64,000 bases of DNA from Rehmannia glutinosa (lineage: Eukaryota > Streptophyta > Magnoliopsida > Lamiales > Orobanchaceae), in assembly GCA_016081115.2 (NCBI GenBank), contig CM071936.1, positions 74,315,262 to 74,379,261 on the forward strand. The letters are read 5' to 3'. Shown here in pieces: positions 34,601 through 45,350 of the stretch. The translations under genes and the position numbers were made by a program. A model generated the notes under the pieces. It had not been told where the DNA came from, did not search any database, and saw only the letters and a list, made by a program, of their open reading frames with translations. The number at the start of each line of letters is the position of its first letter. The first letter of the stretch is position 1.

Positions 34601-36230
34601 AAACACACAAACAATCCCATATGTGCGAGATGATGCTTTTGAACAGGTATTTCCCTTCTCTATCAAGTTGCCTGAGCTAGAAGAAGAGACTACAAGAGAG
34701 ACACGACGATACACTGTTCGAGAAGATCCTGTAATCCCCACAGATTCTATTGTGCCAGCAAACTTTGACTTCGATGCAGAATGGCCGGCAGCTAAATCAG
34801 GTGTGACAGCTGAGATCCGTGAAGACTTCAAGAAGATATCTGAAGAGATTGAGATGATGGAATGGCACCAAGCCTCACTTGACTTACGCCTGGACAATAG
34901 AGATGCCACCTTCACAACAGATTTGAGAGGGATAGTGGTAAGGATCAGGGAGTGCTCTCAACAACAGAGTGCCATGCGACATGCGAAAGTTCGCTATTTC
35001 AAGGCGTTATACAATAAGATGCTTGTTTGGAGTGCTGACAATGCTGATATGAAGCAGAGGATGCAGGCGTATATTGAAAGGTTGCATGCCTCTCATAAAA
35101 CAGAAATGGAGCTACTGCGTGAATTCCAACGAAAAGAAGTTATGCGTCTTGAGGAGACCATGAATGCTAAATTCAGCCTTCTCATGGCTGAAATGAAATT
35201 GGTGACAGCCGAGTCAAAAGCCACTCGTTCAAAATTTCAGACAACTTATGCCGCAACGGACTCCAAGCAGAACTCTGCTCTCAGCAGACTTGACTTCATG
35301 CTCGCATGCATGTTCCCTGGGGTCCCTCTTTCTTTTGATGATGCCAAAAAGGGGAAAGAGGAGTCCCTAAGGAGTTTAAAAGAAGAGAAGTTGAAAGAGT
35401 CGGAAGCCAAGATGACGGCAGTTGAGAAAAAGAAGGGAAAAGCAGTTGAGGGAGAACGTTCAAAGGATTTGACGTTAATGATAGCTGAAACCCCTCAGCA
35501 GGGTCATGCTACGGCCTCAATCATCATCAAAGTTCCAGTGACTCTGTCGATCGAACACTCTGCGGTGCCCATGTCGTAGAAAAGGCGAATCATAGAAGCA
35601 GGGATGGAAGAGTTTGACAAGAGGACGGATGCCCGCATTGAAGAAGTGATGAAACAATTCGGTGGCATTCCGGCAGGGAAGGATCAAGATGCTATTCCAG
35701 ACAATGGATCCGAGCCAAGATCAGTTGAAGAATTCAAGATGCTCGAATCCGAAGGCTATTTCCAAAAGATGTCTGTAGCCCAAGCCTGGGATCTGTACTG
35801 GGAGAAGGGTCTTAAATTGTGCGAAGAAGCTGATAAGCAGCAGACTGCCAACAGCCATTTAGCTGGTAAGCAGAAGACTTGTGTACAGTGTACACCTAGA
35901 GAAGGAGGAAGAAGTGGTGGAGGAAGAGGCTTTCAACCTCGTCCAAGACCCAAGAACATCGAATATGTGGATCCCGGAAAGAAAGGGAGACTCTACTGAG
36001 CCGGCTATGATGAAGTAGCAAATGCGGAGGTGGCTAAGAATAATCTTTGAAGTGACAAGACAGGAAGAGGAAAACGAGAAGACAAACAGCAATAGCTCGA
36101 GAGGAAGCGGAAGGATGATGCTTCCAAAAGAGCTTATGGAAAGAAGAAAGTAGCTGAAGAAGAGCTGATGACTTCGACAGAGCTGAAGAGAAAACAAGGA
36201 AGCAGCGAAGGCGATGAAGTGTTGTTGTGA
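31642..36230 (+). pseudogene. Extra (env-position) ORF of element A
   Basis: A long coding region lies between pol and the 3' LTR, where Sireviruses carry an env-like ORF. It starts MAPKFDFVKLSKQIHSGSS at 31642 and breaks after about 30 codons. It continues as a globular region (31934-32400), then Lys/Ala/Pro-rich and acidic segments (32400-33260), and an open frame of 517 codons at 34026-35579. That frame includes a charged, probably coiled-coil part at about 34800-35250. Near 35900 a Gly/Arg-rich stretch (GGRSGGGRGFQPRPRP) is followed by KNIEYVDPGKKGRLY and a stop at 35999; a Lys/Glu-rich tail with stops runs on to 36230. The same order occurs in element C. I see no clear signal peptide or fusion-type membrane segment, so a true envelope function is not supported by the sequence alone. 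Confidence 0.65.
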
Positions 36231-36516
36231 ACCCTTCATGTATTTTACTCCTGTAAATACATTTTTGTAAGTCATCTGTGTACTTAGTGAAGTTTTTCTA
36301 TAATTTTTCACTTTGTATTTGTATCCTAGCATAGACGTTTGTATTGTGCTTTGATATAGTATGCTCTGATATGCTTTGTAAACAGTTGTGTAAAGGACAA
36401 GAATGCTATGATTAATAAAATGATCTATTCAACGCATACATTCTTTGTTACTGCATTGTCTGTATGTATCTTTGCTGTTTACATATTGTTTAATGTTTTT
36501 AAGTTTTGGCATCATC

Positions 36517-36530
36517 AAAAAGGGGGAAAT
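36517..36530 (+). other. Polypurine tract of element A
   Basis: AAAAAGGGGGAAAT lies directly before the TGTTG of the 3' LTR. The same tract, reversed, lies beside the left LTR of element C. Confidence 0.85.
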
Positions 36531-38059
36531 TGTTGAGAAATTCATTTTATAGATTTTAATGAATGCCATGTAAAACTTAAACTAGAAAGTTGGCACCCCA
36601 TTTTCCTTGTAATTTTCATTGTAATAGATAGGGTGGAAAAGCCGAGTCAAGTCACTAAGCACTGGAAATACAAGAAGTCACCAAGACAAGTGAAGACTTC
36701 ATTTGTGGAAATTGAGTACGACGAAGAAGGAAGATCGAGAACTTGATCAAGATGTATCACCGAGGAACAATCGTGTGAAGTGTCATCAAAGTCATCTTAA
36801 GAAGCCAAGTCATAAGTTGAAAGTGACAGGATGAGTCTTCAAATGATTGGAGCACTCAAGTCACACAGGGAAATAGGCGGCGTGACCAAGAAGAGTTAAT
36901 TGAAAGGAATCCGTTGCACAGAAGTCAAGAACATTACTTAAATAAGTAATACTTCCATGCTGCCATGTCTTAAAGTGCTCATCCTAGAAGCGTGCAAAAT
37001 GAATAAACCAATGAGAAGCACTGTACCTCGTGTCAGAACCTGAAAAGCTGCACATTCATTTAATACGAGGAAAGGTCTTCATCTCAAGATTGAAGACCAA
37101 GAAAAGACAAGCCAACGAACACAAGTGTCTTTTGAAAATCAGTCTATCTCTTCAATGGGCAAATTTTTGAAAGTTCACTATAAAAGGCTGAGGAAACTCA
37201 TTGAGAAAAGGTTACCTGAACCACGAACAAGCAAGCAATATTTAAACTGTAACCTACAAACATTCTCAAAGATATTCAAGCAAATACTCAAGCCTGAAAC
37301 TCGAAGGAAATCAATCCAACACAAAGTTGTGAAGGAAAGACAACTTCAAATTGTTGAAGAGGAAACTTTTGAAGAATCAAAAGGGGTCAACTTTCCAAGG
37401 AGGATTGTAGGAAGGTTCAAGGTCGAACCAGTATCAAGTTATTGGAGGACTTCGTAATCAAATCCAAGAGCTTGAGAAAGTGAGTTGAAGTAGCAAGACA
37501 ACTGCCCTGTGAAGAAACTGAGTCGGACGAGAAGCCGACTGTGTGACCAAGTCTGTCTCTAGACTCTTCACCACTTTGTAAACTGATCTGTTACTTAGTG
37601 GATTCCTCCAGGAGTTGGAGAAGAGAGGATTAGAAGAATTACCCCATCTTCGAACCTCTATAAAAATCAACTATGTCATTTATTTTTCAAAGACATTTAT
37701 ATTTCGCATATCTATTTTATATCTGTGATAAACTTATTTGCTATCCAAACTGATTAATAACCTAGTGCTAAAATCAAGTGTTAAAATAAGTTTAAAACAA
37801 ATCAAAGGGTGTTAAGTCTTCCCACGATAAAACCAACACAACCAAGTTAAGTTTCAGGTCAAACAAATTATTATTCTATCAACGGCTCCATCGAGTGCGT
37901 GAGTGGCTAACTCTATTGAATAACCAACTTAGTCGTCCCTCAAGGGACTTAGCTGTTTGTGTTAACTCTGTAATTTTTTTAAAAGGACTAAATCGAAAAG
38001 TTGGTAAGGTTTATTCAACCCCCCCTTCTAAACCTTACTTACACCCCTTGGGACCTACA
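36531..38059 (+). repeat. 3' LTR of element A
   Basis: It runs from TGTTGAGAAATTC to GGGACCTACA (1529 bp). The TATA motif is at 37179-37185. Compared with the 5' LTR, many differences fall at CAG/CTG positions, for example AACTGAGG becoming ACCGAGG near 36760. Confidence 0.9.
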
Positions 38060-38064
38060 CTTGA
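38060..38064. repeat. Right 5 bp target duplication of element A (CTTGA)
   Basis: It directly follows the 3' LTR, and element B's reverse-transcriptase sequence resumes from it. Confidence 0.9.
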
Positions 38065-40030
38065 CTTGAAGACCTAGAAAGAATGTTAGCTCTCCCATCA
38101 TGCTCATCTCAAACTTCCCTTGCATGAGCTTTGAAAATTTGTCACACAACTCTTTGTTTGTGGATCCAAAGATGATGTCATCCACATAAATTTGAACAAG
38201 AAATATACTCTCTCCATCTTGAATTCTGAAGAGCGTTCTATCAACCTTGCCTTTTGTGAATCCATTGTTAATAAGAAACTGAGACAATGTTTCATACGAG
38301 GCTCTTGGTGCTTGTTTCAATCCATACAATGCTTTCTTGAGCCTGTAGACTTTATCTCCAATAAGTTTCTGCTCAAAACCTAGAGATTGCTCCACCTAGA
38401 CTTTTTATTCCAAAAGTTCATTAAAAAATGCACTTTTCACATCCATTTGATACACATTGAAGTTTTTGTGTGCAACATAGGCAAGAAACATCCTAATTGC
38501 TTCCAATCTAGAAACATGAGCAAATGTTTCATCAAAATCCATATCTTCCTCTTGGCAATACCCTTTGGCTACCAATCTTGCTTTGTTTCTTACTATAGAT
38601 CCCTCTTCATTCATCTTGTTTCTAAATACCCACTTAATACCAATAATATTTTGGTGGGTAGGCCTTTGAACTAATTCCCAAACTTTGTTTCTTTCAAACT
38701 GATTCAGCTTTTCCTGCATAACTAGAATCCATTGTGTGTCATTCAATGCTTGTGACACATCTTTAGGTCTATTTTGGAACTGAAACAAGTAAACATAGCT
38801 TCATGTTGAGTTCTGGCTCTGGTTCTTATTCCATCTCTAACATTTCCAATAATTAACTCAGGTGGATGGTCTCTCAGCCATCTTATATCTGGTTGGAGCA
38901 AGTCTGTTGGGTTCAATCATCTCGCAGCTAACTTGTCTTCAACAACTTCTTCATCATCATTCATCTGCAGACCTTCCAGTTGTCTCTGAGATTCAGCTAT
39001 CTCATCTTCACAAGGATTGAGTGCTCTTACATCTGCTTCAACATAGGGACTCTTCTGAACAGTTGATTGATTTCTCTTTTCTGCAAACTCATCTATGTCT
39101 TCTCCGTTGACATTAGGTTCATCAAAAACCACATGGATATACTCTTCTGTGACCGTAGTCCTTTGGTTCAGCATGCTATAAGCTTTACTCTCAGCTGAGT
39201 ATCCCAAAAAGATACCTTCATCAGTTTTAGCATCAAAAGCTTTTAAGTTGTCCTTGCCATTGTTGTGGATGAAGCACTTACATCCAAAGATTCAAAAATA
39301 TCCAACATTTGGCTTTCTCCCTGTCCAAATTTCATAGGGTGCTTTAGACAACTGCCTGTTAATCATACACTTGTTCTGAGTGTACCAAGCAGTATTAATG
39401 GCTTTAGCCCAAAATCTCTTAGGCAAACCAGCTTCAGCTAACATGGTCCTCGCAGCTTCCTTGAGAGTTATGTTCCTTCTTTCAGCTACTCCATTATGCT
39501 GTAGAGTTCTTACACCTACATGAGCAATACCATTCTCAATACAATAATGAGTTATAATCCCATAACAAACTCAGTTCCCCAGTCACACCTTATCTTTATA
39601 ATGGCTTGACTCTTCTCATCAGCTGAGGCAATTTCTGCAAGGTTTCCTTCTTTTTACACATAAAGATTGTCCATGTTTATCTTTAATAATCATATACCAC
39701 AACTAAGGTGTATTTCTCATCAACAGGACCAAATAAATCCATGTGCAATAAATGCAATATCCTGGTTGAAGAAGGACTTGGCCTACTCTTGAAGGATGAC
39801 TTAATTTGCTTTCCCATCTAGCACACATCACAAATGCTTTCCTTCTTGTCCATTTTCTTGATGGATCATGTGCTGTTGATTTTCCCTGGAGCTGCATTTC
39901 CTCCAAATATGACTTTAGCACCTTTTATTTCCTCGCACTTTGACAAGTTTTTCGTGTTCCTTGTCATATGTCTAGAACAACCACTATCCATGTACCAGGT
40001 TTCTTGGCACTCAACTGTTCTTTGAACCTG
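38060..40030 (-). pseudogene. Copia element B, protease to reverse transcriptase
   Basis: Minus-strand pol. The protease motif WYMDSGC is near 40000-39980. Integrase follows (39900-39300; LLHMDLFGPVDE region and the NACWYTQNKC-like region), then the variable linker (39207-38917) and reverse transcriptase (38788-38060; KGYCQEEDMDFDETF and an intact YVDDIIFGS at about 38190-38165). Most of the pre-integrase region (about 300 bp) is deleted between protease and the KESICDVC-like zinc region near 39840. Stops are scattered. The catalytic YVDD is kept here although it is mutated in A. Confidence 0.8.
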
Positions 40031-40429
40031 CAATCAAGGAAATTAGTTTTTAGGTACCCATACTTGGCTGGGTCATGAGGGGTTAGTGCTATAAGGTGTT
40101 CCAACCAGCCTATAGCCAGATGATCTAACTCTAAGAGGTTGCCATCTATCAGTTCCATAATCATAATGCACATTAGCAAATTGCTTGGGAGCTTTAGGAT
40201 CATACAATTGTCTTTTTTGTAAGTATGCCTGTGGATGTGTTTAAGCATTTGCTTTCTTGGGGTTATAGTGGAACTTCTGTGCATATTGAGTTTTGTGCCT
40301 AGGTGCATATGTGTGCTGATTATACCTATTTTGCCTTGGGAATGACCTATGACGAGGTTGAGGTCTTTGCCACTTAGGCTTGTATCCCATTGGTCTTGGC
40401 TAATATCTCATTTGATTATTCCAATCATC

Positions 40430-42405
40430 TTGGCTTGGGTAGTTTCTATCATTCCCATCATGTGATTTCTTTGCTGAAATCTATGGGGTTTTCGGTAGCT
40501 CTGTTTGGATTTTACAGAGTATTTCTTGTTTGGAGTTTGCTGATGGACTTTTTTGAATTTAGTTTCAGCTGTCCTATCAGCATACTTAGTTGGCTTCTTG
40601 CCTTTTCCTTTGTATCCAAGGACAACATGGTTGTGATTTTGTTTTTGAGTGAGTGTTGGTGCAATATATGGTGCTTTGGATTTTGGATTCCCTCATTACT
40701 TGAGGATCCTTTATCCATAACCACTCTTGGGACTTGGGCATGCACAAAGGAATTAAATCATATGCTTGTCTTGTCACCACTTTCCTTTTTAATCATTATA
40801 AGCTCATCCAATGATTTGGATGCCTTATTGAATGGTGCAAACACATTTTTAAGATCCTTTTCTCTCTTTTCTGTAGCAGCTAAGTCCGCTAGGATCTTGG
40901 CAATTTCAGCCTTTAGCTTTGTATTCTCATCAGTTATGTGACTCATAGTACTCAGCTCTTTAGTCAGCTGTGAGTTTTGGCATTTAAGCTGGCTGTCTTC
41001 CTCATTTAGCAGTGTGTGTAAGGTTTTTATGCGCTCAAAGTCTTTCATCATTCTGCCAATAGAATCATAAAGATCCATGGGTGATGAAGTATTTGTGTCA
41101 CGATCACTACCACTTGAATCAGAATGAGAGGAATTAAAGTGTAGCTCATCTTCTTGATCTTTGGAGTCTTGTTCTTTAGCCATGAGGCATATCAAAGCCT
41201 CTTCCTCTGTATCACTAGAGTAGTCAGCTTCACTACTGTCTGAGTCTGCTGGTTCCTTGCACTTGGCTATTTTAGCAGTCTCAGAAGCTAACATGACTTT
41301 CTTCTTTTCTTGTCTTCTTTCCCTGAAGACTTTTCTTTCCTCTTCATTTCTGTACTTGTTGACTGGTGGATAAGGGCGGTCAGGCGACAAAAAAAGTGTC
41401 CTGGTTGCACTGCAATTGCAACACATGTTTTCAACTCTCTGTAAGTCGCTCTTTTCGATTCTCAGGTTATCAGCTCTCTGATACTCAGTTCTTTGGTGTT
41501 CAGCTCTCTGGGGTGCTCTGTCTTCTCTTGCTTTGGAGGGTGCTGAGTGTCTTCTTGATGATTCACCCTTGTTTTCTTTTGTAGTTCTTATTGAAGAATT
41601 TATTGAATCTTTTCACCATCAGGGCAATCTCTTTTTGGTCTATGGTCTCTTTGGATTCAACTCTCTTTGCTTCACCAAACCATGAGTGCAAAATTGTCTT
41701 GGGTACATCTCTCTTCTTGGCCTTTTCTTCTTAGCTAAAATTCATAGGCCTTAAGATCAGAGAACAACTCATGGTTTGATGTCTTGGTGAAACCCATGGA
41801 ATGTCTCAGCGCCATGACCTTCATTTCCCATTCAGCTGGGAGAGACCTTAGGATCTTCATACATATCTCCTTCTCGTGTGTATTCCTTCCCTGTGAGTCA
41901 AAGCTCACTTTGGTGATCTCTGTGAATCGGCATCCAGCTGATCCAGACTTTCACCTGCAATCATTTTAAAATTTTCAAATTTTTGAACAACAACAATTAA
42001 TTTGTTTTCTTTGATTTGATCATACCCTTCACAAATCAAAGTAAGTTTTTTCCAAATCTCTTTGGTTGTTTCACAAGATTTAACTTTATTAAACATAGCC
42101 TTATCAAGAGTTTTATAAAGTATATCATTGGCAACATTGTCAAGGTTGTATCTCTTTCGATCATCGTTGGTCCATTCACAACATGTTTTTTCCACCATAG
42201 CAGGTCTAGGCTCTGCAGGTGCAACATATTCCCCTTCAGCAGGAGTTGCCCTTCTTACAACAGTGTTGACCTTTAAGATTTGTAGTGGCCCATCCTCAAT
42301 CACTAGCCACATCTCATCATGTAGAGTTGATAGATGAGCCTGCATACGAATTTTCCAATCATCAAATTCTTAAATAGTGAACATTGCAATACGAGTTAGA
42401 TTTTC
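40430..42405 (-). pseudogene. gag of copia element B
   Basis: The N-terminal region begins near 42405 (NLTRIAMFT) and is followed by RMQAHLSTLHDEMWLVIEDG, then AMFNKVKSCETTKEIWKKL and IKENKLIVVVQKFENFKMIAGE (42345-41905). A central part (41840-41600) and a degraded CCHC knuckle (near 41420) follow. Next come a Ser/Asp-rich acidic segment and a coiled-coil-like segment (41426-40758; LNEEDSQLKCQNSQLTKEL) and a basic tail down to about 40430. The start region is damaged and several frameshifts occur. This copy keeps the gag portion that is missing from A. Confidence 0.75.
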
Positions 42406-42415
42406 TTCACTGCAT

Positions 42416-43455
42416 ATGTAATAGATAGGACTTAGGCTGACTCGCAGCTGAGCAACAAAGCATAAGAATCTCAACAAAGTATGCCATCCAAGAAAGCTGC
42501 AGAAGGCATACGAATACAAAGAAAGATCAACATCAAAGCTGCAAGAAAGGACATGCCAACTGTCCGACTGTGGGATTGAATTCGTCTATAAAATTTAAAT
42601 CTTCACTATAAAAGTTGAGGATTTTTTAGAGAAAAACAAGAGAAAAGACACAATTGAAACAACAAAAATTTGAAAATTCAAAAATCTCTCTCGAGCTAAC
42701 CTGCAATCCCAAAACTTCATCAAGAAAACTTCATCCTACACTTTCAGTAAAAGATAGAAGTTGTTTCAACAGTTGAAGAGAAATATTTGTGAAAACAAAC
42801 TGAGGTCTACGCTGCCTTGTATTGAAGGAGTGTAGTAAAGGTACCTAACTAACAAGAGACTGGTCTGTGGGAGGGCTTCGTGATCAAATCCTGCATCTCT
42901 AGTGAGCTTAAGTAGCTAGAAGTTGTCTAGCAAAGAGTTGAGTCCCATTATTAGTTGGTTGTGTGATCAAGACTACTAGGACTATTGTAATATTGTAACA
43001 AAAGTCACATGTTACTTAGTGGATTCCTCCTGGAAAAGGAGAAAAGTGGACGTAGAGGAATTACTCCATCTTTGAACCACTATAAATATTGTGTCTTTAT
43101 ATTTCTGCAATTTACATTACTGCACATTAGTTTCATTTATCCTTGTTGCTATCCAAACTGTATAATAAATCTCTAAAACACTAAGTGTTGATTGACAAAA
43201 CCCACAAAGGTGTAAGTCATCCACTCATTAAAAAGAAAACTGATTTTCTAAAACAGTTGTTATTTTTCATCTAAGTTACTCTATTAAAAGCTCACAAGAG
43301 AACGCTAAGTGGTTAACTCTCCCGTTGAATATCAACCCAAATTATGCGAAAGGACTTACTTGTTTTCTTTGAAACTCTGATTTGCAAAATTGAAAAATTA
43401 TAAAGTCTATTCAACCCCCCTTCTAGACTTTAGTTGACACCTCTTGGGACCTACA
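42416..43455 (+). repeat. 5'-truncated copia LTR (related family)
   Basis: The right end is the typical CTTGGGACCTACA. The body shares the TATA region (TATAAAA at 42607-42613), the 'ggattcctcctgg' block and the C-rich tract near the end with the LTRs of A and C, but it is more diverged. Its left end starts at the equivalent of about base 85 of a full LTR and joins element B's gag start. No primer site follows the right end, so it is a solo or truncated LTR. Confidence 0.7.
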
Positions 43456-43928
43456 CCCTACCTTGGTTTGAGTTAGGTGATGAGTTCGAATTGTCTCTAC
43501 GCTGCGGCATTATCTGCAGAAAAATAAAATATTTAAGTTTAACTCCTTTTGCACTATGGTATTACGTGTGTCAGACTTTCTAACATCGCGGGCTAACCTA
43601 AAGTTATTAACTAATCATATAACTCGTTCAACTCTATCATGTATTAAAAAATATACACGTTATATCTCTATGGTTCATTATGAATCACTATTTTACGTTG
43701 TTCTCAACGTCTAACGTGTCAAGCAGGAAGATTTAGATCATATATGTAACAAACTAAAGAACACATACGTAAATTGTATCATGTCAGATAAACGTTTATA
43801 TAAATTGTCATGATTCACATGACATATTATACTTTCCCAATTTCTCATAATGTGACAAGTAAATAGAGTTACCTGGTTTGATGGAGCACGATGGAGGGAT
43901 AGCCATTTTTTTTCAAAAAAAAAAAAAT
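43456..43928. other. Unassigned, possibly gypsy leader sequence
   Basis: I see no gene here. It lies between the truncated copia LTR and a gypsy-type primer site, on the side where the internal leader of a minus-strand gypsy element would lie. Confidence 0.35.
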
Positions 43929-43954
43929 GCAAGTCTACAGGAAAGTAGACTTGC
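43929..43954. repeat. Perfect 10 bp hairpin touching the gypsy primer site
   Basis: GCAAGTCTAC (43929-43938) and GTAGACTTGC (43945-43954) are exact reverse complements separated by AGGAAA. The last two bases are also the first two of the primer site. Confidence 0.85.
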
Positions 43955-43963
43955 TCTAATACC
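43953..43963 (-). other. Degraded primer-binding site of a gypsy element
   Basis: On the minus strand it reads GGTATTAGAGC, one change from GGTATCAGAGC, the tRNA-Met type site. An LTR-like end (CATTATAGTG on the minus strand) precedes it, so the LTR lies to its right. Confidence 0.55.
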
Positions 43964-44111
43964 GCACTATAATGCCCTACATTTGAAATAGATTTTTAGT
44001 GTTACCAATTAATGAGGAATTTAGCGGAAGCAACAATGAGAAAAACCTTAATTCATAAAGAAATGATTATAGAGTATTTGCCAAAATTAAAAATCCATTT
44101 AAAATAGTTTG

Positions 44112-45350
44112 TGTTAGATAAATGTTTTTATCATGATTTTGATGATTTTGTTCAAATGAGTTTTTAAACCAAAACAATGTCCCTAAATATTGTCTAAATA
44201 CTTCCGATCGACTTAATATGTTTTTACTATTTTTCGGAGTATTTCTTGGAGTTTATTTTCGATAAAAAATTGGACAACACATTTGTTTCAGGCTCGACCG
44301 GTCGCCCTATAGGGCAACCCGTACCTGAGTTGAGTTTTGAAACAGAAAAAGGGACGTAGAAAAAATAAGGGAGGGTGATCGGTACCTGGAAGTCCCTCTT
44401 TTGGTTCAGTCTTCTCTGTTTCGTATTTTTATCAACCCCAACCGGTCAACATCAAGGGCGACCGGTCGCACCCCCCTCCGACCGGTCCCCCTGTGTAAAA
44501 ATTGCAGAAATTTAATTTCAATCTTATCTCTGCGCGACCGGTCGCACTGCTTTTATCAAAACTATCCGTTGCATTTTTCGAATGACTTTTTCCTATTTTG
44601 TGGGATTAATTTCTAACAGCTATATTGATGATTTTAAATGGTTTCTTTTGCAGCAAATCACTCCCCAAGGAGGAGCCTATGTCTGGAAATCAAAGCCAAG
44701 ACCTCTCCTATAAATAGAGACTTCATTCAAGCAACAAGATACAATACTCTACACAAGCAAAGAGCAAACAAGCAAACACTTTCATATATCTTGTTGTATT
44801 AGCCTTAGCACTTTCACTTGCACAAATTTGAGGTCTAGGCTTTCAATTCTTGATTACACTTGTACTCATATTATATCATTCATCATTGAGTTGTAATCTT
44901 TATTTTTTGGTCATCATTCAACACAAGACATCCTTGTGAGTATTCTTGTGGTAAGAATACACTTGGGTGATCTAGGTGATAGGTGTTTGAAGGTTGTGGT
45001 AATCTTCAAAGGTGTTGTAAGAGGATTGTGGTAATCCTCAAGGTGGTGTAAGAGGGTTGTGGTAATCCTCAAGTTGTTGCAAGAGGGTTGTGGTAATCAA
45101 GGTGTTGTATTATTAATTTTGGTAATTAATAAAATCTTTTTTTCTTTTTTGAAATCCATCCCGGATATACTGGGGTGGTAGAGGATTAGGCCCTAGGTGG
45201 GTTGAACCTCTTTAAATCGAAGTGTGCTATTTAGTTTCCGCACTTAACATTTCGTCTTTGCTTGAAATTTCAAAAAAGAGGGCAAAATCTGAAAAACCGA
45301 GATAATCTATTCACCCCCCCTCTAGATTATCGTAGCCACTTGGACTAACA
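44112..45350 (+). repeat. Copia solo LTR with ACCGGT motifs and 31 bp tandem repeats
   Basis: It runs from TGTTAGATAAATG to TTGGACTAACA (1239 bp), with flanks GTTTG and ATTTG, a duplication with one mismatch. A TATA box (TATAAAT, 44709-44715) and a C-rich tract near the end (TTCACCCCCCCTCTAGA) are typical of copia LTRs. Neither a primer site nor a PPT flanks it, so it is a solo LTR left by recombination. The family differs from elements A, B and C. Confidence 0.75.
44981..45131. repeat. 31 bp tandem repeat, 3-5 diverging copies
   Basis: The unit resembles AGGTGTTGTAAGAGG followed by ATTGTGGTAATCCTCA. Copies start at 44981, 45010, 45041, 45072 and (degenerate) 45100. It lies downstream of the TATA box, in the transcribed part of the solo LTR. 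Confidence 0.75.

Larger units (their letters stand above)
24327..38059 (+). mobile_element. Full-length Sirevirus-like Ty1/copia retrotransposon A (13.7 kb)
   Basis: The element has two LTRs of about 1.5 kb, a tRNA-Met primer site, gag, pol in copia order (protease, integrase, reverse transcriptase, RNase H), a long extra ORF region in the env position, and a PPT before the 3' LTR. The length, the CCHC gag and the extra ORF after RNase H fit the Sirevirus/Maximus lineage. It is flanked by a perfect 5 bp duplication. All coding regions have lesions (lost gag start, gag deletion, mutated reverse-transcriptase box), so it could move only with help from another copy. Confidence 0.9.

Noticed and set aside
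31642..36230. Calling the extra ORF a functional envelope gene
   Set aside because: No signal peptide, fusion-type segment or clear membrane anchor is visible, and the frames are broken; only its position resembles env.
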